A stretch of DNA of 64,000 bases, taken from NCBI RefSeq assembly GCF_003025615.1, contig NZ_PYMJ01000018.1, forward strand, positions 46,347-110,346, written 5' to 3'. A model generated the notes under the pieces. It made no database searches, had not been told where the DNA came from, and was given only the letters and a program-made list of their open reading frames with translations. A program made the position numbers and the translations under genes. This DNA comes from Photobacterium frigidiphilum. Its GTDB lineage: Bacteria; Pseudomonadota; Gammaproteobacteria; Enterobacterales; Vibrionaceae. Numbering within the stretch: the first letter of the stretch is position 1; every line of letters starts with the position of its first letter. This document shows, one piece after another, positions 44,230-52,479 of this stretch.

Positions 44230-44685
44230 ATGAAAGCATATTCTTTTTTATTCTCATTTTTTCTGGTTGCTTGCAGCTCTCAACCCCATGAAAATAATAT
44301 TTTAAGCCAACAGAGTCAGTTTATAAAAGAGGAATGCAATAGCCATTCTGTCTCCAATCTTTCCGTTTCCTTTGATCAATTTATTAATGAAAGGCAACGT
44401 GAATTGGTGGTATTAAAACCAGAAATAACAACAGAAAACTATAACCAGCTCAATTTTGCTTTAAAGAATTTCTCTAATCATTGGGCTTTACTTCGAACAG
44501 AAAGAGATATGGCATGTGAGCAGTTAGCGACTTGTGTATACGACAAAACCAAAAACCATAAAACCCAAGATTATTCTGTCGACGTTTGTGAGAGCAATAA
44601 TTTCAAATACAATGTTAGCCGAGCAAAACTGCTTACCTTCTACAATGACCTTGAGCGAATAGAACTACAGAGGTTGGAGGAGTAA
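44230..44685 (+). CDS. Lipoprotein of unknown function
   Basis: A 151-residue exported lipoprotein. The signal peptide MKAYSFLFSFFLVACSSQP carries the lipobox VAC (cysteine at about residue 15). The mature part is helical and contains a CEQLATCVYDK motif and further cysteines that could form disulfides. No family recognised. An upstream in-frame start at 44194 would bury the signal peptide and is rejected. The trxC gene begins 95 bases downstream on the same strand. Confidence 0.75.
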   Translation: MKAYSFLFSFFLVACSSQPHENNILSQQSQFIKEECNSHSVSNLSVSFDQFINERQRELVVLKPEITTENYNQLNFALKNFSNHWALLRTERDMACEQLATCVYDKTKNHKTQDYSVDVCESNNFKYNVSRAKLLTFYNDLERIELQRLEE

Positions 44686-44780
44686 AGACTTGATGCGATT
44701 GTACAAGGTCAGTATTGTCTAGGCATTATAAAATGAATAAGCACTTATACCCAGCGATGGCGAGTGTGATGGAAGTAGAA

Positions 44781-45215
44781 ATGAAGTTAATTACTGTTGA
44801 TTGCCCACATTGTAATAAAGCAAATGCGATCTCACCGCAATCACTGTCTAATACGGTCTCTTGTGAATACTGCCGAAAACCGTTACTTGATGGAAAACCC
44901 GTAGAGGCCAATACGCAAAATTTCGACAAATTGGTTTTAAGCCCAAAGCCTGTCGTTGTCGCATTTTGGGGGCCTAATTGTTCGCCGTGTAATACATTTA
45001 AACCAATCTTTGAAAAAGTAGCCTCTGAACGTCAGTCACAACTACGTTTCTTACGTGTTAATAGTGTACAAAATAAAGCGATTGCGACTAAGTATAGAGT
45101 TCGCGGTGTACCTACCGTTATGGTGTTTAAAAAGGGTAGGCAGCAAGCAGTATTGAATACGGGATTAAGAAAGAAAGAGTTCAGCCAATGGCTAGACGAT
45201 GTATTACAGTCGTAA
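44781..45215 (+). CDS. trxC: Thioredoxin 2 with CSPC active site
   Basis: A 144-residue zinc-containing thioredoxin that reduces protein disulfides in the cytoplasm. The N-terminal zinc-finger cysteines are Cys8, Cys11, Cys28 and Cys31. The redox site is FWGPNCSPC (Cys67, Cys70): canonical TrxC has WCGPC, so here Gly is replaced by Ser and the Trp before the first cysteine by Asn, both of which should alter the redox potential or partner choice. The cis-proline RGVPTVM follows normally. The start at 44781 with GGAAG upstream matches the TrxC length of about 140. Confidence 0.88.
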   Translation: MKLITVDCPHCNKANAISPQSLSNTVSCEYCRKPLLDGKPVEANTQNFDKLVLSPKPVVVAFWGPNCSPCNTFKPIFEKVASERQSQLRFLRVNSVQNKAIATKYRVRGVPTVMVFKKGRQQAVLNTGLRKKEFSQWLDDVLQS

Positions 45216-45356
45216 TGGCTCGCAGTCGAAATAACCTACAGTCGTAATGTGCAATCGCGTTAGATAATTAAAGCCCACGATGCTAAAAAGATGATGTATC
45301 TAACGCTTAAATAGTATAAGTGCCACATACAGTTACATTTTACTAACAAGCAAAAT

Positions 45357-45380
45357 TAGTGTTACTGTGGAGTAACACTA
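45357..45380. promoter_or_regulatory. Perfect dyad upstream of the cation-efflux gene
   Basis: TAGTGTTACT and AGTAACACTA are perfect ten-base arms around GTGG, ending 51 bases before the transporter start. Such a site would suit a metal-sensing repressor or activator. The regulator cannot be named, and no MerR- or ArsR-type gene is adjacent. Confidence 0.5.
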
Positions 45381-45431
45381 TGAACAACAACTATTCTTTT
45401 TATCAATGAAGATAGTTAGCTGGAGGAATTT

Positions 45432-46346
45432 ATGACGATTAGTCGTAAAATTAGTAAAGAGCGAATGGCATTAAAGTTATCTTTAGCTGGCACTGTTTTA
45501 GTGGCAAGCTTAGGTATTGGCTACGGACTTTATGTTGATTCAAACGCCATTTTACTCGATGGTATGTTTTCACTGTTAAGTATGGGGATGACAGGGTTAA
45601 GTCTTTATACTGCATATCTAGTAACAAAACCTGATGACAAACAATTTCAATTTGGTTATGCCCATATAGAGCCACTGATTAATGTAATTAATGGCTTACT
45701 TATCTTAATTACTTGTCTATTTGCATTTATAAGTGGTGTAAATACCATTATTGATGGTGGGCATGAAATCGTCTTAGAACATGCATTGATATATGCGGTG
45801 CTTTCTACAATATGCTGCTTTGGTATTTATTTTGTTGAAACATCTATCGCTAAAAGTGTCGATTCAGAACTCGTTAAAGTTGACTCTCAAGAATGGTTAG
45901 TTGATGGGATTTTGAGTGCAGCCATTTTGGTGGGTTTTATTTTAGTGCTCATATTCGATTCTATGGGGTATACCCGCTGGAACGCTTATATCGATCCGAT
46001 CTTGGTTTCAACTCTTTCTATCGCAGCTTCAATATTACCGATTAAAGTGTTACGTCGTAACTTAAAAGAGGTGCTATTAGTTGCACCACAAAACAAAGCA
46101 CAACGTCATGTAGATCGTACAATAGAAAGGCTCTCAAAAGCATACCGTTTTGATGGATATACACACCACCTTGCTAAGACGGGTCGTCAATATGACCTTG
46201 AGATTAATATCTTAGTAAAAGATGACTCATTATGGACGACAAAGCGGCAAGACCATATACGTCAGATCATCTGGGATGAGTTATCAGATGATTTGGGCGA
46301 AACATGGTTATCAGTCAGTTTTACAGGTCAAGAGCGCTGGTTATGA
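45432..46346 (+). CDS. Cation diffusion facilitator family transporter
   Basis: A 304-residue inner-membrane metal exporter with six helices and a short cytoplasmic domain. The family segment KPDDKQFQFGYAHIEPLINV is present. The first metal site, usually DxxxD in helix 2, reads DGMFS, and the helix 5 site, usually H/DxxxD, reads EWLVD, so only two of four acidic/histidine ligands are standard. Metal choice (Zn, Fe, Mn or other) is therefore uncertain. GGAGG precedes the ATG. Own terminator follows. Confidence 0.87.
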   Translation: MTISRKISKERMALKLSLAGTVLVASLGIGYGLYVDSNAILLDGMFSLLSMGMTGLSLYTAYLVTKPDDKQFQFGYAHIEPLINVINGLLILITCLFAFISGVNTIIDGGHEIVLEHALIYAVLSTICCFGIYFVETSIAKSVDSELVKVDSQEWLVDGILSAAILVGFILVLIFDSMGYTRWNAYIDPILVSTLSIAASILPIKVLRRNLKEVLLVAPQNKAQRHVDRTIERLSKAYRFDGYTHHLAKTGRQYDLEINILVKDDSLWTTKRQDHIRQIIWDELSDDLGETWLSVSFTGQERWL

Positions 46347-46836
46347 TATTGAGTTAAATGATTAGTCACGCATTGATAAATATTTTAAATACGGCGAAAG
46401 CCGTATTTTGTTTTAGTATGATATTTTGTGTAACAGTAAGTTACAGGGTTCTTCATCGGTAATTATATAAAAAAGATATAACAATCAAATGTTATGCTGA
46501 TTTTTTAACATTCATAAAATGAAATCACGTGGGTAGGTCTGCTAATAAATACAGTTCTCCTAACAAAAAGTGATGTTTAGCTATAATTATATTGGGATTC
46601 AATCTGATACAGATGAAGCCTGTACGTTGTTTAGTATCATTTAATTGAAGGGCTGTATTAGGGATGTTAAATTTCGTTGCTTAAAATTGATGTTTTTTCG
46701 TGCAAATTTCAATGAAATGGGGTATCTTTACCTGCCTCTTTAAAATATTTTGTTACAAATAACTTTGGGGTAAAGTAAATAAACTTAACTAACAGCCATG
46801 TTAGTAACTTATAACTGCGACCTTATAAGGTGTTTT
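46347..46836. other. Long intergenic region
   Basis: This 490-base gap holds the terminator at 46387 and then about 420 AT-rich bases leading to the small membrane-protein gene at 46837. No repeat or RNA family was recognised; a promoter for 46837 must be in it. Confidence 0.4.
46387..46414 (+). terminator. Intrinsic terminator after the cation-efflux gene
   Basis: AAATACGGC pairs with GCCGTATTT around the tetraloop GAAA, followed by TGTTTT. Confidence 0.9.
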
Positions 46837-46941
46837 ATGGAAATCATTTTAGTTTTAGCCTTTATTATCGGTGCTGCCTTCATCATCGTAAAAGAAAAGA
46901 AGTGTACTAAAGGGATTGATCGCTCTCGTGATGCTCTTTAA
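46837..46941 (+). CDS. Single-pass small membrane protein, 34 residues
   Basis: MEIILVLAFIIGAAFIIVKE then a basic, polar tail ending SRDAL. One transmembrane segment (about 2-18) followed by positive charges predicts N-out, C-in insertion. AAGG lies seven bases before the ATG and a hairpin terminator (46947) starts six bases after the stop, so it is a well-formed gene. No family recognised; small inner-membrane proteins of this kind often modulate a larger partner. Confidence 0.62.
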   Translation: MEIILVLAFIIGAAFIIVKEKKCTKGIDRSRDAL

Positions 46942-47281
46942 AAGATAAGGCGCTGTTCTAAGCGCTTTCTATTCCTCTCTCGTATGATCCATCGTCAATA
47001 AATTCACTGCATTCCCTTATGTTATTCCTTTGTAGAATCCTTTAACTTTCATATTTATCAAATGGTTACCATCAATTGTTGTAACTTTATTTTCGATGAA
47101 AATTTTATTATCAAAGTCGTGATCTATATCGTCATCATATTAAATTAATCGCTTGTTTCTCAACGCTGGAGTGAATAAAGTGAATCAATTATTATGATTG
47201 AACTCAATAGTTATTCGTTAACAAGTTATTGAGACGATGGTGCTTTGTTAAGTAAAGCATGATTACGAAGGTTCAAGAGTT
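46942..47281. other. Intergenic region upstream of the EAL gene
   Basis: After the terminator at 46947 this 340-base AT-rich stretch leads to the EAL-domain gene and presumably holds its promoter. No further element is recognised. Confidence 0.4.
46947..46970 (+). terminator. Intrinsic terminator after the 34-residue gene
   Basis: AAGGCGCT pairs with AGCGCTTT (one G-U) around a six-base loop, followed by CT-rich sequence rather than a long T run. Confidence 0.7.
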
Positions 47282-48889
47282 ATGTGTGTTAGTAATAAAT
47301 TGAGAGTTAAAGGTGTTAAAAACGATGATTGGTTTAAAAAATGTAGAATGGAATTTTTATCACTCTCTCTCGTGATAGGGTTAGCTTTTCTCTTCTCGTT
47401 ATCTGCAAGCTTCTTTTCTCGTGTACAACTTTCTTATGTGATCAGCTCTGATTCTAAAGATCTTCTTAATACATATATGCTTCGAATGGATAATTATCAT
47501 CCCATTATGAAAGGCATTTCTGATAATTTTCAATTTAATTGTAAAGCTCTAGATGAAAATAAAATTCAACAAGTTGCTTACAATGATTACTTTATTCGCC
47601 GTATTACATTAACAACAAATGATGGCGAGCAGTGTACAAGTTTTAAAGGGGCAAGTGCAGAAAGTAAACTGTTACCATTAATTGATCAGCTGAGTACAAA
47701 TCTTTCTTTGTGGGTAACCTCTGAATTAGGTGATCAGGAAAACCTACTGGTTGTAGAGTGGAAAGATAAACGAGGCTCAATGCTGGTCCATATGGAACCG
47801 TTGATTTCCGATATATTGAAAAATAAATATTGTGATAATTGTGTACTAAGTTCAATAACTTCAACTGATCATCCGGCGGCATCGTTTTGGCGTGGTGACG
47901 CTTCTTTATTAGAAGTAAAGCCATTAATGAGCTCTGAGTTTGCGAATAATCTTCGTATTGATACTTTTGTAAAGCCTGAATTATTAGCAAAATATAAAGA
48001 AGCATTATGGTTACCTTTATTTTTATTGGGGGGCGGTATTGGTGTTCTATTTATTGCGATGCATCGACTATTTGATCGACGAAGAATGTCACTACATTCA
48101 ATGGTTGAGCAAGGTTTAGTCAATAAAGAGTTTATTCCTTATTATCAACCTATTGTGAATGTAACGAGCCAATCCTTGTATGGTTGCGAAATGCTTGCTC
48201 GTTGGAAACGACCGGGGCAAGAATTGATTTCCCCCATGGAATTCATTCCATACGTAGAAAAAAGTGGTCAAATATTACCCATAACAGAACAATTAATTAA
48301 AAAAGCAATTGATGAAATTGGTAAGCTTAATTGGCAAAACACAAAGCAGATTATTAGTATCAATGTGGTACCTGAACAATTAGAAAGTATTGAAATTATT
48401 GATCGTTCACTCGATTTATTAAGATCCTCCAAATTAGAGGCGACACAGTTAGCTTTTGAAGTGACCGAGCGTAAGCCGTTTAACAATTTAACAATGGCAT
48501 TTGATGTCATCGAATACCTAAGAGATAAAGGTATTGATGTGAAGTTGGATGATGCCGGTACGGGTTATGGTGGGTTCAGTTATATACAAGAGCTAAATAT
48601 TAGAAGTATTAAAATTGATAAAATGTTTGTTGAAAACATAGGCACGTCAGATATCAAATTATCTCTATTGGATTCGATTATTGCATTTGGTAAACAAGCC
48701 GGAATGGAAATGATTGCCGAAGGTGTTGAAACAAAAGAGCAATCTGAATATTTAGCTGAACAAGGTGTGTATTTACAACAAGGTTACTACTTTGGGCGAC
48801 CGATGGTATTTCGCGATTTTGCTTATTTCTGTAAAGGGATTGCCTCAGACCTCCCTTTAGCAGAGGAAGAGATACTACGTGTTGGGTAA
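47282..48889 (+). CDS. CSS-motif EAL-domain c-di-GMP phosphodiesterase
   Basis: A 535-residue membrane enzyme that degrades cyclic di-GMP. Membrane helices at about 25-48 and 243-262 enclose a periplasmic CSS-motif sensor domain; its cysteines are Cys87 and Cys118, with CTS in place of CSS. The EAL domain (about 275-515) has the active-site set: EMLAR (signature Glu), ISINVVPEQLE (Asn), FEVTER (Glu), KLDDAGTGYGG, IKIDKMF (Lys), EGVETKEQ (Glu) and QGYYFGRPM (Gln), so it should be active. Relatives sense periplasmic redox state through a disulfide. GAAGG lies before the start. Confidence 0.9.
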   Translation: MCVSNKLRVKGVKNDDWFKKCRMEFLSLSLVIGLAFLFSLSASFFSRVQLSYVISSDSKDLLNTYMLRMDNYHPIMKGISDNFQFNCKALDENKIQQVAYNDYFIRRITLTTNDGEQCTSFKGASAESKLLPLIDQLSTNLSLWVTSELGDQENLLVVEWKDKRGSMLVHMEPLISDILKNKYCDNCVLSSITSTDHPAASFWRGDASLLEVKPLMSSEFANNLRIDTFVKPELLAKYKEALWLPLFLLGGGIGVLFIAMHRLFDRRRMSLHSMVEQGLVNKEFIPYYQPIVNVTSQSLYGCEMLARWKRPGQELISPMEFIPYVEKSGQILPITEQLIKKAIDEIGKLNWQNTKQIISINVVPEQLESIEIIDRSLDLLRSSKLEATQLAFEVTERKPFNNLTMAFDVIEYLRDKGIDVKLDDAGTGYGGFSYIQELNIRSIKIDKMFVENIGTSDIKLSLLDSIIAFGKQAGMEMIAEGVETKEQSEYLAEQGVYLQQGYYFGRPMVFRDFAYFCKGIASDLPLAEEEILRVG

Positions 48890-48899
48890 GGCGTAGCGA

Positions 48900-49169
48900 T
48901 TATACCCAAGTTACCTCAAGATGTTCGTTTCAGCGAGAATTTGTTGGGCTCTAGGCAAGGCACTTATTTATAGACCTAGTCGTTCTACGTTGGAAATAAG
49001 TAACACCGCATAGAGCCCCCAACAAAACTCGCCCTTCGGGAGTGATTCAGCGTATCTACTTCTGTGTCAAACGTGCTTGAAAGGGAATGCCATTCCTACA
49101 CACATTTTCCTTGAATTAAATACGCTGAGATCACTCTGAATCCTGCATCTTGAGGTGACTTGGGTATAA
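48900..49169. repeat. MITE-like palindromic repeat element, 270 bp
   Basis: The ends are inverted repeats of 24 bases with one mismatch, beginning TTATACCCAAG and ending CTTGGGTATAA. Inside are nested complements: TTGTTGGGCTCTA against TAGAGCCCCCAACAA, and GAGTGATTCAGCGTAT against ATACGCTGAGATCACTC. The whole would fold into a long branched hairpin and encodes no protein. I recall similar sequences interspersed in Vibrio and Photobacterium genomes. Confidence 0.82.
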
Positions 49170-49191
49170 CAATGCATCACTGCCGTTACAT

Positions 49192-49220
49192 TTGAAGGCG
49201 AGCATAATGCTCGCCTTCAA
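49192..49220. terminator. Bidirectional hairpin between the EAL and nagZ genes
   Basis: TTGAAGGCGAGCAT and ATGCTCGCCTTCAA are perfect 14-base arms around one base. T tails are modest, but the very stable stem between convergent genes fits termination. Confidence 0.75.
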
Positions 49221-49262
49221 CATATTGTTTTATGGAAAAGTCTTTTTTATCAAAATAAGCAA

Positions 49263-50267
49263 TTAACTGTGCTTTTCACGCCATTCTAAACTTAAGCGAC
49301 TAATTTCTCGTTCAGTCTCTTTCCACATGCTTGTTCTAATAAGCTCTTGATATTCACCCGTTGGTCGTTTTAACAGCGTATCCAAAATGGGTACATTAAC
49401 TTGGGGTAGGCCGTCTAAAGCCTGAATGGCACCCTCTCGGTTATTACATAGCATAACCATGTCACAACCAGCTTGCTGAGCTGCTATAGCTCGCTCGCTA
49501 TAACTGCCCATAACATCAGCACCTTTCATATTAAGATCGTCAGAAAATATGACACCTTTAAAATGTAAATCTTGGCGTAGTACTTGTTTTAGCCAATAAT
49601 CAGAACCACTTGCTGGTTTGTCATCATAGGCATCGAATACAACGTGTGCTGGCATCATTGCATCTAATAAGTTATTTTCTATAAGGTATTTAAACACGAT
49701 CATATCGTGCTCTTTAATGTTCTCTCTTGAGTCAAACGGTGTTTCGAGATGAGAATCTGCAATAACACCGCCATGACCTGGGAAATGTTTCCCCGTTGTT
49801 GCCATGCCTGCTTGTTTCATTCCTTTAATAAATTGGCTTGCATATTTGATGATTTTCTTTGGATCGTCAGAAAAAGCACGATCACCAATTGCCTTACAAT
49901 CAAAGCCAAGATCCAATACAGGGGCAAGGCTTAGGTCGATATCCATAGCCAGCAATTCAGCAGCCATTAACCATCCTCCCTTTTTAGCGAGCTCAACGCC
50001 ATTGTTATGTTGTTCGAATGCGCGAGCAGGAGGTAGTTGCGTGAATTCTTCACGAAAACGTTGTACTCGTCCGCCTTCTTGATCAACGGCAATAAGAAGG
50101 GGCTTAGCAGCCGTTTTACGAATGTCTTTGGTGAGAGCACGTAATTGAGCACGATCGTGATAGTTGCGGGCGAAGAAGATGATTCCTCCCACTGTTGGGT
50201 GTTGGATTATTTCACGTTCTTCTGCATTAAGTTCATAACCTAATACGTCAAGCATTAATGGACCCAT
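49263..50267 (-). CDS. nagZ: Beta-N-acetylhexosaminidase NagZ
   Basis: A 334-residue cytoplasmic glycosidase of family GH3 that removes GlcNAc from muropeptides during cell-wall recycling. The N-terminus [13 protein letters not shown], the [18 protein letters not shown] motif with the catalytic His-Asp region, and [12 protein letters not shown] with the nucleophile Asp identify it. Length matches E. coli NagZ (341). GGAGC precedes the start. Recycled GlcNAc can enter the pathway of the NagA encoded at 5179-6315, but the genes are not linked. Confidence 0.95.
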   Translation of the reverse strand: MGPLMLDVLGYELNAEEREIIQHPTVGGIIFFARNYHDRAQLRALTKDIRKTAAKPLLIAVDQEGGRVQRFREEFTQLPPARAFEQHNNGVELAKKGGWLMAAELLAMDIDLSLAPVLDLGFDCKAIGDRAFSDDPKKIIKYASQFIKGMKQAGMATTGKHFPGHGGVIADSHLETPFDSRENIKEHDMIVFKYLIENNLLDAMMPAHVVFDAYDDKPASGSDYWLKQVLRQDLHFKGVIFSDDLNMKGADVMGSYSERAIAAQQAGCDMVMLCNNREGAIQALDGLPQVNVPILDTLLKRPTGEYQELIRTSMWKETEREISRLSLEWREKHS

Positions 50268-50658
50268 GGATGTGCTCCGAAATAGGGGGATATCAAAGAT
50301 ATGGGTAAATTACCACAGCCCGAGATATCCGCAATTTGAATTATGATTTGCCGTGAAATAATTATTGTTGAAGAGATGTTAAATGTAGTCTTGTTACACA
50401 GTATTGCCCTCATAGATGAGCATTGTGCTCACAGGTAAACACTGTGTTTATTGGCATAATTATGATGTCTTCTGGTTTCTTACTGGTTTGGTACGTTCCT
50501 GTTGATAAATACCGATAAAGTGAGACTTATATCTAATTAACGCGAAATTGCATGTAACCAAAAGGGTATAAGTGTGATCTTGATCTTGTGTGTTTTTGGT
50601 CTTAACGCTTACACTGTTTACAGATTAAGACTATTTTCTTTAGATATGAGATCACATC
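50268..50658. other. Divergent intergenic region with two dyads
   Basis: This 391-base gap separates nagZ and the DUF1097 gene. It contains TGAGCATTGTGCTCA (50417-50431) and TAAACACTGTGTTTA (50436-50450), two palindromes four bases apart, possible operator sites. No gene is supported. Confidence 0.45.
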
Positions 50659-51144
50659 ATGACGGTATTAGTAGCGATTGCATTAACAACAGGTATTTTG
50701 TCAGGTATCTGGGGCTGGGTCGCCATTTCACTCGGTTTGCTAAGCTGGGCAGGGTTTTTAGGCTGCACTACTTACTTTGCATCACCGAAAGATGGCGTGA
50801 AAGGCTTAGGGCTAAGTATTGTTACTAATCTGAGTGGTGTGTTTTGGGCAATGGTGATAATCCATCTCTCAAGTATGTTTAGCCTTGAAATTATTGGTTA
50901 CGTTGTAACAGCCGTTGTTGCATTCATGATGTGTGTTCAGGCTAAAAAATCATGGTTAAATTTTATTCCTGGTACTTTTATTGGTTCTTGCGCAACATTC
51001 GCATCAAACGGTGATTGGCAGTTAGTTATTCCATCATTAATTTTGGGTGCTTTATTTGGTTATACCATGAAAACATCAGGGTTATGGTTACATGCGAAAT
51101 TACAACAACCAAATTCCAATCTAACGGCAGCGAAAGCCGAGTAG
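50659..51144 (+). CDS. DUF1097 family membrane protein (YcdZ-like)
   Basis: A 161-residue inner-membrane protein with about five helices and the glycine-rich spacing of DUF1097 proteins (LTTGILSGIWGWVAISLGLL, FASPKDGVKGLGLSIVTNLS, LNFIPGTFIGSCATFA). E. coli YcdZ is a relative of unknown function. Monocistronic with its own terminator. Confidence 0.82.
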   Translation: MTVLVAIALTTGILSGIWGWVAISLGLLSWAGFLGCTTYFASPKDGVKGLGLSIVTNLSGVFWAMVIIHLSSMFSLEIIGYVVTAVVAFMMCVQAKKSWLNFIPGTFIGSCATFASNGDWQLVIPSLILGALFGYTMKTSGLWLHAKLQQPNSNLTAAKAE

Positions 51145-51187
51145 ATATTCGAAATACCTAAAAATAAATCCACTGAGTGTAACTGTT

Positions 51188-51234
51188 GCCGCATTTACGT
51201 TGTTTATTAAACAATGTAAATGCGGCTTTTTTTA
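51188..51234. terminator. Intrinsic terminator between the DUF1097 and siroheme genes
   Basis: GCCGCATTTAC and GTAAATGCGGC pair, with inner TTGTTT/AAACAA pairing, followed by a T run. Converging genes probably share it. Confidence 0.92.
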
Positions 51235-51256
51235 TCGTTTTTTTAGAAATAGACGG

Positions 51257-52192
51257 CTATAAGCAAGGCACAAACTGACCACCAAAGCTTGTGTTTAATG
51301 CCTTTAGTGATTCAATGTGGGTGCCTTTGGGGGCGAGTACACATACTCTTAAATCTTCATTCAGTAAGTGTTGCACTTGATTAACAACCGTTTCATTAGA
51401 ATAGCTTTCACGTTCAGCATCACGGCGACATAGGTCGACGAAAATATCATCTTTAGTCTCAGGAAATAATACATATTCTGATTGCTGCATGAGTCGAAGG
51501 GCTTTTAATGACAGCATTTCTGCGTCATCACCCGTTTCAATCAGATACAAGTTACCCGTTTGCGCGGTATTGTTTTCAAGCAGCAAGGTAAACGCCGCTT
51601 CTAAATCACTTTCTGTCGCTGCATTCTCAACAGCTGGTAATCGAAAGTAAGCTTCCCAAAATTTACGCCTTTCATCTACGGTACCAAAGTATTGCTTAAT
51701 GCGACTGCGTTGTTTACCGGAATAAGCTGCAAGCAGGCTCAAATTCTGAGGTAGTTGAGTTTCTAGTTTTTCTCGTATAAAACGTACCAAAACAGGTGAA
51801 GCACCACCACTAGAAACGGCCACCTGAATAGGGGTTCTATCGATCATTGATGGCGTAATGAAATTACAATATTTTGGATCGTCGACAACGTTGGTCCAGA
51901 TACCTAATGCGTTAGCGTCATTAAATACTTGGTGATTCAGTTCTCGCACATCCGTTGTTGCCCATACTTGGTGAAAACCTATAACATCATTTGATTGATA
52001 TTCTCTGCTTATGTAATTGAGCTTTTTGTTATCGACTAAGCAGGATAAGTGAGGATGCAACTCCGGCGATACAAGCGTGATATCTGCTTTTGCCTTCAGT
52101 AATAGGTCAACTTTTCTACAAGCAACTTCACCGCCGCCAATAACTAAGATTTTTTTACTCTTCAAACTCAAAAAAACTGGGAAAAAATCCAT
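51257..52192 (-). CDS. Precorrin-2 dehydrogenase / sirohydrochlorin ferrochelatase with decayed methylase segment
   Basis: A 311-residue protein making siroheme from precorrin-2, the cofactor of sulfite and nitrite reductases. Residues 1-210 match the CysG N-terminal half: VIGGGEVACRKV for NAD, the catalytic Asp in NVVDDPK, and SSGGASPVLVRFIREKLE. Residues 215-311 align with only the first part of the CysG methyltransferase half, and its SAM-binding VGAGPGD is replaced by LIETGDD, so methylation of uroporphyrinogen must be done by another protein. GGAAGC precedes the start. Confidence 0.88.
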   Translation of the reverse strand: MDFFPVFLSLKSKKILVIGGGEVACRKVDLLLKAKADITLVSPELHPHLSCLVDNKKLNYISREYQSNDVIGFHQVWATTDVRELNHQVFNDANALGIWTNVVDDPKYCNFITPSMIDRTPIQVAVSSGGASPVLVRFIREKLETQLPQNLSLLAAYSGKQRSRIKQYFGTVDERRKFWEAYFRLPAVENAATESDLEAAFTLLLENNTAQTGNLYLIETGDDAEMLSLKALRLMQQSEYVLFPETKDDIFVDLCRRDAERESYSNETVVNQVQHLLNEDLRVCVLAPKGTHIESLKALNTSFGGQFVPCL

Positions 52193-52340
52193 TCTATCTA
52201 TGCTTCCTAAGTATTGTTAATGCTAATTGCGGCTACTGTTTGTGGCTATTTAAACCATTATTAAGCTATTTGTTATATATATCCAATTTTGAAATATTTT
52301 GAAACAAATTACTTTCAAAAGGTGTGTATTATTTCCTACC

Positions 52341-52364
52341 ATTCAGCTTTCATTAAAGCTGAAT
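52341..52364. promoter_or_regulatory. Perfect dyad upstream of the RND efflux operon
   Basis: ATTCAGCTTT and AAAGCTGAAT are ten-base perfect arms around CATT, 116 bases before the adaptor start. A TetR-type or similar repressor site is one explanation; a leader hairpin is another. No regulator gene is adjacent. Confidence 0.45.
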
Positions 52365-52479
52365 TGTTACCTTATTCTTATTAAAAAAGTATATGTTTTT
52401 TCAATGTTATTTTAATTTGAACGCACTTTTATTGTGTTCGTTTTTTTGTATGTTTTATTTAAATCGATGGTCAGCATAA

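Larger units (their letters stand above)
48890..49262. other. Intergenic region carrying a MITE-like element
   Basis: This 373-base gap between the converging EAL and nagZ genes is mostly the 48900-49169 repeat, followed by a large palindrome at 49192-49220. No gene is seen. Confidence 0.55.

Noticed and set aside
50574..50828. 84-codon plus-strand frame before and over the DUF1097 gene
   Set aside because: Overlaps most of the start of the well-supported DUF1097 gene in another frame and lacks a Shine-Dalgarno.
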